From Pectinophora gossypiella (taxonomy: Eukaryota > Arthropoda > Insecta > Lepidoptera > Gelechiidae): DNA of 64,000 bases. Positions 58,500 to 64,000 of the stretch are shown piece by piece (positions within the stretch are counted from its first letter, which is position 1; each line of letters begins with the position of its first letter). The notes beneath the pieces were generated by a model. That model did no database searches. It was not told where the DNA came from and saw only the letters and a list, made by a program, of their open reading frames with translations. Position numbers and translations under genes: made by a program. The DNA lies in the NCBI RefSeq assembly GCF_024362695.1, contig NC_065421.1, forward strand, positions 12,896,598 to 12,960,597. The letters are read 5' to 3'.

Positions 58500-58595
58500 A
58501 ACTATTGAAATTTCATACAAAATGTGCCGGCCCTTTTTACCCCCTTAGGAGTTGAATTTCGCAAAATCTCGTCTTAATAAGCACCTTCGTCTTAA
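58500..58595 (+). repeat. Dispersed repeat T fragment
   Basis: AAACTATTGAAATTTCATAC, TTTTTACCCCCTTAGGAGTT, GAATTTCGCAAAATCTCGTC match 44100-44190. Confidence 0.55.
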
Positions 58596-58609
58596 AAATA
58601 ACATTTTCC

Positions 58610-58735
58610 CTAATTTAAGAGCCACTCTGTCGGTGTAGCATTCTCCATGCTACTTTTTAAGGAAAAATAGGGCAGTGGTTTCCCTCTTACCTTCTGCCCC
58701 GCAGTACTCTGTCTGTCGCGAGCGGGATCGCGCCA
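58610..58735 (-). repeat. LINE-K 3' end
   Basis: CTAATTTAAGAGCCACTCTG, TCGGTGTAGCATTCTCCATG (complement of the MLHR end seen at 14590), TAGGGCAGTGGTTTCCCTCT, GTACTCTGTCTGTCGCGAGC. It links the LINE-K coding end to a longer region. Confidence 0.55.
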
Positions 58736-58748
58736 TAGTACATAACAT

Positions 58749-58932
58749 AACATAAACAGCCTATACACGTCCCACTGCTGGGCACAGGCCTCCCCTCAAT
58801 GACCCGGAGGGGCTATGGAGCATAATTCACCACGCTGCTCCACTGTGGGTTGGTGGAGGTGATTTTACGGCTAATAGCCGGGACCAACGGCTTAACGTAC
58901 CCTCCGAAGCACGATATCATCTTACTTTTTTC
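58749..58932 (-). repeat. SINE-A, headless, diverged
   Basis: CAGCCTATACACGTCCCACT, GGTTGGTGGAGGTGATTTTA, shared core, CGATATCATCTTACTTTTTT. Ends where the head half should start. Confidence 0.82.
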
Positions 58933-59093
58933 GCCCAGAGCCAGCTTAACCAGGTCTGAAGTGCAACGAGTTAATTTATTACTTTGCATGAAACTGATTA
59001 GACTTTTGCAGCTTATCCTTGGCGGGAGTACTGGAGGTTAACATTCAACACTGTATCTCATCTGCCTGGATAAAATGCCGGGAAGAATGGTAT

Positions 59094-59377
59094 CTTTTTT
59101 TCGTGACTTATTGTAGATTTGCCGCAGATGGCATTACGAGTAACGTTCTACTTGACCGGATAATTGGGGAGCGCTAAGGGCTCTCACCAGGTGCAAAATT
59201 TGAAACAACCCAGTGGGTGCCCAGTTGGACGCGAACCTCGGCTCAGGGCGTCGTCTGAAGAATATTTGAAGGAATTAGTCGACCGTAGTGGGTCGATAGC
59301 GATAAGCGCTAAGTTAGGGAAATCGTCGACCACGCCGGCGGGGTCGGTATCGGCCTCTATGGCTAAAGTAATCGGGA
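59094..59377 (-). mobile_element. LINE-D 3' end, minus strand, with TSD
   Basis: Poly(T) 59094-59100, GACTTATTGTAGATTTGCCG, GCGCTAAGGGCTCTCACC, CGGCTCAGGGCGTCGTCTGA, CCGGCGGGGTCGGTATCGG, CCTCTATGGCTAAAGTAATC. TSD AAGAATGGTAT (59083-59093, 59378-59388). It includes the segment encoding TLAIEA. Internal loss of the CACTTTCAGGA... section. Confidence 0.9.
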
Positions 59378-59654
59378 AAGAATGGTATATTCATTTCTAA
59401 ACATTAATAAGCCTTTATTTACTGACTAAAATTCAATTAACTAAACACACTGCAACATTTACACGCGCCTAAATACACAGTAACTATTGAAATTATTATG
59501 AAAGCGACGGTCAACAAAATTATCGAATATTAATTTGCAGCCATTCTCGTGCACGCATCATTGTATTGATCGTCAATACTATTGACATCTGTTCTATAAT
59601 GACCGGGAAATATCATCCTGTGGCAAACAAAGACACGTTCTGATATAATTTTAT

Positions 59655-59860
59655 TCTTCTTCTTCTTATCGAGTGGGTTATGAGATGGATTACCAACCTC
59701 ATCAACCCTGGTGTCAGGGTTACTAATGAGCCGAAAAACGCCCCTGTCATGGCTCATGTAACGACTACACGCTTACATCAGTAAGTAGTGACTGGGACCA
59801 ACGGCTTACCGTGTCTTGCGAAGCACGGATCGTCTTACTTTCGGACAATTAGGTGATAAA
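59655..59860 (-). repeat. SINE-C, headless
   Basis: TTCTTATCGAGTGGGTTATG, CATCAACCCTGGTGTCAGGG, CTGTCATGGCTCATGTAACG, ACATCAGTAAGTAGTGACTG, core, CTTTCGGACAATTAGGTGAT. Head and 5' body absent. Confidence 0.78.
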
Positions 59861-59870
59861 CTTTATTAAT

Positions 59871-60118
59871 CATAGGCTAGTTTCCAACTAATCAAATCAC
59901 TTACTTTTTACTAAACGTCAAAACACAAAATGACTATAGAATTTGTATGAAAAAGCAACCTGTGACGTCATAGAAAATCGTGATAAAAAGTCGCACTTAT
60001 TATTACATTTTTCTTTATTAAAATTCTGAAATAAGTTAAATAGAAAAAAGAAAAAGTTTTTCGTTAGTTTTTGGTCTGTCTTTATTTAGTAATCAGAAGT
60101 TTATAATTAATCGACCTT
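59871..60118 (+). repeat. Family G repeat, full
   Basis: AATCATAGGCTAGTTTCCAA to TAATCAGAAGTTTATAATTA. One of a direct pair (next at 60858) on either side of the Harbinger-like element. Confidence 0.75.
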
Positions 60119-60218
60119 CTCTACGAGACTGAGACCTCACCCTGGACACTCATATCTAATGCACAAGTGCAAGAGAGACATAGTTCGCGCGCTCTTCCCC
60201 TTACTCCATAGTGATTTA

Positions 60219-60768
60219 AGGTCATAGCTCATTAGAGCCACCCGGCACCCACCCGGCACCGCCTCGTCGCACGGCGTCCACTCGTTATCGACAGGTGGTC
60301 CACGGGTGGACACCGTGTTATCACCAATAAACGTCGCGCGGTCAACCAATGGACCTCGCATCGTCAACCAGTGGATCCCGCGCTGGCCGCTGGTATATTT
60401 ACGAACTTCTTCGATAAGTTTTTCTTTATTCATTTTGAAAGTAAAAACCAAACGTCCACCTCGTTCGAAAGAAAGGCTGGGAATGAATGAAGGGAGAGAG
60501 GGAGCGGCGCATCGCCACCGTACCGTCCTCACGTGAACCACTCGCGGGCAGCGCGCATTTAACGCAAGGCAAGCGTGCGAGCAGCATGTTTTCACCGAGT
60601 GGTCCACCCGCCGTCCGCAAGTGGAGGGCATGCGACTGAGGCGATGCGGTGATGCTACGAAGTTGATGTAGTGAGCGTATACCCATACAAGTTCATATAA
60701 AGAATACTAACCGCACGAGGCGAGGCGGTGCGGAGTTGGTGTCGGGTGGCTCTAATGAGCTATGACCT
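60219..60768 (-). mobile_element. PIF/Harbinger-like non-autonomous element (550 bp)
   Basis: Terminal inverted repeats of 26 bp, perfect (AGGTCATAGCTCATTAGAGC at the outer end), continuing imperfectly for about 60 bp through GCACCGCCTCG. TSD TTA (60216-60218, 60769-60771), as expected for PIF/Harbinger. GC-rich interior with short direct phrases (ATTGGTTGACC-, CCACTGGTTGACG-like). On the minus strand it holds the start of a MADF-like frame (60433). Probably an internally deleted relative of an autonomous element. Confidence 0.85.
60395..60433 (-). pseudogene. MADF-like gene start fragment
   Basis: Minus-strand ATG (60433) reads MNKEKLIEEVRKY and then passes into unrelated sequence. LIEEVRKYP.L... 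is how MADF DNA-binding domains begin, and PIF/Harbinger elements are known to carry a second gene for a Myb/SANT/MADF-type protein besides the transposase. Thirteen residues is short, so the match is suggestive only. Confidence 0.5.
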
Positions 60769-60857
60769 TTATGGCCATTTTAGACTTAAGTTAGACCCAT
60801 AGGGGGTGAGGCAAATCCAGTTCAGCGCCCGATGCGAATTGATGCGGGGCGGAGTGT

Positions 60858-61108
60858 AGCCTAGTTGCTAACTAGTCAAATCAGTTACTTTTTACTTAAC
60901 GTCAAAGCACAAAATTAATATTATGGAATTTGTATGAAAAAGCAACCTGTGACGTCATAGAAAAACGTGAGACACATTTTTCTTTATTAAAATTATGTTA
61001 ATATATAAGTATAAGTATGTTAAATAGTAAAAAGAAACGTTTTTTGTCACCTTTTGATCTGTCTTTTATTTAGTACTTATTCAGAATTTCATAATATGAA
61101 TCTTTGAC
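60858..61108 (+). repeat. Family G repeat, full
   Basis: GTAGCCTAGTTGCTAACTAG to TATTCAGAATTTCATAATAT with a deletion of the AAATGTCGCACTTATTATT stretch. Confidence 0.72.
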
Positions 61109-61850
61109 CCAAGAAACCAGCAAATTACCTACCTACCTACTCAAATAGAGCGCGCCATTCATGAAATGTTACAGGATTTTTTTGAGTCTTTGGACAACAA
61201 CAGAATTGACACTGATGTCATCTACGCTAAAGGTTAAAACCGCACTAAATTCCGACAGTTGATCAACACCTTGATTATGTGAAAACCGCAATGAGTATCG
61301 CTTCAAATCGCCAAATGAGCCATTAACCATTACTAGATGTCTGGCCCATCAAAGCAGCTATTTAGCGACCGATCCACATCAATGTAGGGCAATAAAACGC
61401 GAGATCCGGTTCAATCTACTCCCGTCCAGCTAGTGGCCGGTTTTGACAGGTTTGATCCGCTTCTCAGCGGCATGAGTAGCTGCAGTAGGACTAGGTCATT
61501 GATATATATTATTATAATACATACTGTAATTATATCAATGACCATATTGTATGTTACTGACATATAGTATGTTACTACAGTAACGACTATGTACTAACAA
61601 TGGAGAATTTATATTTTTATGATAATAAAATGTTGATGATTCATTATATTGGATAGTTTAGTATACTGAAAATAATTAAAGAAAGTTTACAAACAAATTA
61701 CAAATTCTTTTTAGTAGACTAAAAAAGAAGTTTGAAGAAAAAATATATTATTAAAATAACCTCTCCTGTATTTCTATTCGGATTCTCTGAAGAGTATCAT
61801 AAATAATTATCAATACCCATGTTCTAATAACGAAATTTAACATACACAAA
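61109..61850. other. Unassigned DNA with one hairpin
   Basis: No element recognised. GGTCATTGATATA (61495) pairs with TATATCAATGACC (61531) around a 24-base loop; possibly a tiny MITE or chance AT-rich palindrome. Confidence 0.4.
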
Positions 61851-62343
61851 CTCACGCCTATTTTCCACCGGGGTAAGCAGACACTTTGGAATTCCATTTG
61901 CTTCGATCCTGACACACTTCTCTTGCATGCCGGTTCAGGGTAGATCGTACTAAGGACATCTCCAATTTCAATTCAATTTCGACACTGTTCGTCTTCCTCT
62001 GCCAGCCCTACCACCAATATCCGCTTTATACACTGCTTTCGTAATCCTATTATCCACCATCCGCTCTACGTGTCCAAACCAACTGAACATTCCCTTCTCA
62101 ATCTTAATCACTTTATCGTCTTTTACACCACATCTCTCTCTTATCACACCGTTTCTCACTCTATCACTCAATTTTACACCGCAGATGCTACGCAATGACC
62201 TCATTTCTACGGCATTAATCCTACTTTCATGCTTCTTCTGCCATACCCAACATTCACTACCGTACTTCAGCGTAGGGACATGTATTGCATTGCGTAGAGC
62301 TATCCTTGCCACTTGCATTTTACATTGGTTACTAACAACAAGC
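61851..62343 (-). pseudogene. RTE-like LINE, longest ORF2 C-terminal copy
   Basis: Minus-strand frame of 125 codons (62345-61968): IALRNAIHVPTLKYGSECWV, KKHESRINAVEMRSLRSICG, LSDRVRNGVIRERCGV, GMFSWFGHVERMVDNRITKA, GRAGRGR; then a frameshift at the GRAGRGR stretch and the usual 3' end (GGTAAGCAGACACTTTGG, TTTTCCACCGGGG, CACAAACTCACGCC). YGSEcW...E..RMR.LR.I.G...R.RVRN is the thumb-side region of RTE/BovB reverse transcriptases. Catalytic domain absent. Confidence 0.87.
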
Positions 62344-62577
62344 ATGGCTCATGTAACTACTACTTACTTACATCAGTAAATAGTAACCGGGACCAACAGC
62401 TTAACGTGCCTTCCAAAGCACAGATCATCTTTTTTTCGGACTATCAGGTGATCAACCTGTAATGTCCTAACCAAACTAGGGACCACAACGTATTGTTTTT
62501 GGCGGTTCAATAGTAATCCTGACACCAGGTTTGATGAGGTTAGTACTCCACCTCACAACCCACACGATAGAAGAACA
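62344..62577 (-). repeat. SINE-C, inverted internal arrangement
   Basis: 62344-62500 is minus-strand SINE-C (CATGGCTCATGTAACTACTA, ACATCAGTAAATAGTAACCG, core, GACTATCAGGTGATCAACCT, CTAACCAAACTAGGGACCAC). 62502-62577 is the SINE-C tail on the plus strand (GCGGTTCAATAGTAATCCTG, ACACCAGGTTTGATGAGG, CACAACCCACACGATAGAAG). The tail has been flipped and moved to the wrong end. Confidence 0.75.
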
Positions 62578-63150
62578 ACGTGCATGCTTTGTCGCATTTA
62601 CTGAATTACGCAATTTTACTCGCCTTTTTATATCTTCATCACATTTACCATCCCTTGTGAACACGTACGAATTTTAAAGTTATTTCAGTTACTTATAGGT
62701 AACTTCTAAATTTAAGTTTATTTTTTTTATTCTATATCATAATTAATGTCTAGATTCTTTTGGGACGAAAATATACAATCTATAAAGATAAACTGAGTAG
62801 GTAGGATATTTAAGTAAATGTTATTATTTAAATTAAAGACAGATTGCTCCCCGGAGGCCCTTTTCTAGCAGCCATTTATAAATGGATCTTATATTTTATA
62901 AAAGAAATTAAATTAAAACATAGTACAGGCTCTTTAGACACTTTATATTATGTAATAAAAATATACTTAAACTTAAAGGTAAAGCCTAGTGTTTTTAACG
63001 CCATACGATTAAATAAATAACACAGTATCTTACGATTATCCTTCTTCAGGGCATATATTTAGGGCTGCTTATCTCCTATATAATAATAAAATGTATATAC
63101 CGATATATATTTTTTATTAAAATATTCAGACTAGTTAAGTAAATATGCAG
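62578..63150. other. Unassigned AT-rich DNA
   Basis: No repeat of this window or gene seen; very AT-rich between 62690 and 63150. Confidence 0.4.
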
Positions 63151-63151
63151 T

Positions 63152-63220
63152 TTTTTTTTTGGACGCAATTTATTATTATGAGTAGGTTTGCCGCAAATGG
63201 CATTAACTACTTGGCCGGAA
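63152..63220 (-). mobile_element. LINE-D, 69-bp insertion with TSD
   Basis: T run (63152-63160) then GGTTTGCCGCAAATGGCATT, AACTACTTGGCCGG. TSD AAATATGCAGT (63141-63151, 63221-63231). Includes about 20 bp (GACGCAATTTATTATTATGA) between poly(T) and LINE-D that is not in other copies. Confidence 0.78.
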
Positions 63221-63420
63221 AAATATGCAGTAGTAATTCTCACACGACGCGAATTTTGTAGAAGTGAACCGCGCGGCGAGGCGGAGTTCGTGTGTGGGGC
63301 GTCAGCGGATTACATACAAGTCAATCCCACATTGTCGACCGCTTCACTGCCAACCACTTCGATGCGCGCGCGGTGACGTTTGAGGATTTTCTCAATTAAT
63401 CTTACCAATAAGGTACATTG

Positions 63421-63682
63421 CTTAACTAGGAGTAAAGAAAAAACAGAATGTGTTCTGCTGCCTCTCCTCCCGTGCATGTCGTAAAAGCCGACAAAGGAAA
63501 AGCGTCCTACTAAAAATTATGAATCTATATGGGCGATAGGCTGATCCCCTATCACCGTACGGTTCATCATTATCCATCTTCGGACTATGTATCAAAAGTG
63601 GCTGCAAATAGTCTCCTGATTATTTGTGGCTCTGCCCACCCCTTCGGGGAACATGGGCGTGAGTTTATGTATGTATGTATGT
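63421..63682 (+). mobile_element. RTE-like 3' end, 262 bp, with 14-bp TSD
   Basis: Ends GGGCGTGAGTTTATGTATGT(ATGT)n like the RTE copies, but its body (CATGTCGTAAAAGCCGACAA, GGCGATAGGCTGATCCCCTA, TTTGTGGCTCTGCCCACCCC) differs from the 9775 type. TSD AATAAGGTACATTG (63407-63420, 63683-63696). Either a 3' UTR of a second RTE lineage or a SINE that borrowed the RTE tail. Confidence 0.85.
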
Positions 63683-63696
63683 AATAAGGTACATTG

Positions 63697-63960
63697 GTTA
63701 CCTCTATACGACTACCCCAATTCGGAACGTAGTCGTGAGCTTATGTTGTTATGTTTCAATCCGCCATGTTTAGGCGAATATCAGGATCTTATTGATGATT
63801 GCAGGAATATGTATTGAAAGCGTGCCTACCCCGATTGAGCGTTATTTTATGAGTTTATTTACACGCACAAACTCATGTTTTTATTAGCGTTTTTATGAGT
63901 TCATGTATGTACATTAAAGACAAAGTTTATTAAAAAAAAATGGTAGGCTAACCGTACTAA
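63697..63960 (+). repeat. Repeat M fragment and unassigned end
   Basis: ACCTCTATACGACTACCCCA, ATTCGGAACGTAGTCGTGAG, CTTATGTTGTTATG match repeat M; the remainder (CACGCACAAACTCATGTTTT at 63862) has only an RTE-tail-like inverted phrase. Confidence 0.45.
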
Positions 63961-64000
63961 ACTTCGTGAGACCGTGATCTGGTTGTAACCAGTTCAGTGA

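Noticed and set aside
60137..60631. 164-codon minus-strand frame spanning the Harbinger-like element
   Set aside because: It runs across the element boundary into flanking DNA; only the short MADF-like start within it has support.

Overview
This window looks like transposon-dominated intergenic (or large-intron) DNA from an insect, most likely a moth or butterfly. It is AT-rich, spliceosomal host exons are not recognisable, and almost every kilobase carries pieces of a small set of dispersed repeats typical of lepidopteran genomes: tRNA-headed SINEs with a shared core, RTE-like LINE tails ending in (TATG)n, poly(A) LINE tails, a BEL/Pao LTR retrotransposon, a Tc1 element and several MITE types. 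The species assignment is inference from repeat style; no diagnostic host gene was found.

Layout. 0-9 kb: SINE fragments, two copies of an unclassified 240-bp repeat (here 'family G'), several tRNA-like SINE heads, a hairpin retroposon at 4.2 kb and a 379-bp long-TIR MITE at 6.6 kb. 8.4-10.2 kb: a possible hAT-like composite, then an RTE 3' end carrying a SINE fragment. 12.3-13.9 kb: a complete Tc1/mariner element with an uninterrupted 342-aa transposase. 14-26 kb: a patchwork of LINE tails, SINEs and MITEs with several nested insertions dated relative to one another by target-site duplications (TSDs). 26.6-33.3 kb: an almost complete BEL/Pao retrotransposon with near-identical LTRs and a 5-bp TSD, but with a frame break in the integrase. 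33.4-64 kb: more of the same repeat patchwork, including a CR1/Jockey-like LINE C-terminus (34 kb), a second hairpin retroposon containing an 81-codon ORF (40.1 kb), paired PIF/Harbinger-type MITEs (46-47.5 kb), a 550-bp Harbinger derivative carrying the first codons of a MADF-like gene (60.2 kb) and several intact retroposon copies.

How the parts relate. Names A-I etc. are local labels used in this annotation. SINE-A (tRNA head, B box, core, TATG tail) ends like the RTE LINE copies, so RTE probably supplies its reverse transcriptase. SINE-A, SINE-B and SINE-C share one core block beginning GTGCTTCGGAAGGCACG. SINE-B combines a tRNA-type A box with 5S-rRNA-like internal blocks. LINE-D is a poly(A) LINE present only as short 3' ends, many with intact TSDs. 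MITE families carry TA, TTAA or 3-bp TSDs, assigning them to Tc1/mariner-, piggyBac- and PIF/Harbinger-type transposases supplied elsewhere. No host protein gene, rRNA gene, functional tRNA gene or CRISPR array could be supported. All coordinates and matches were read by eye; identities and family names need alignment to a repeat library.
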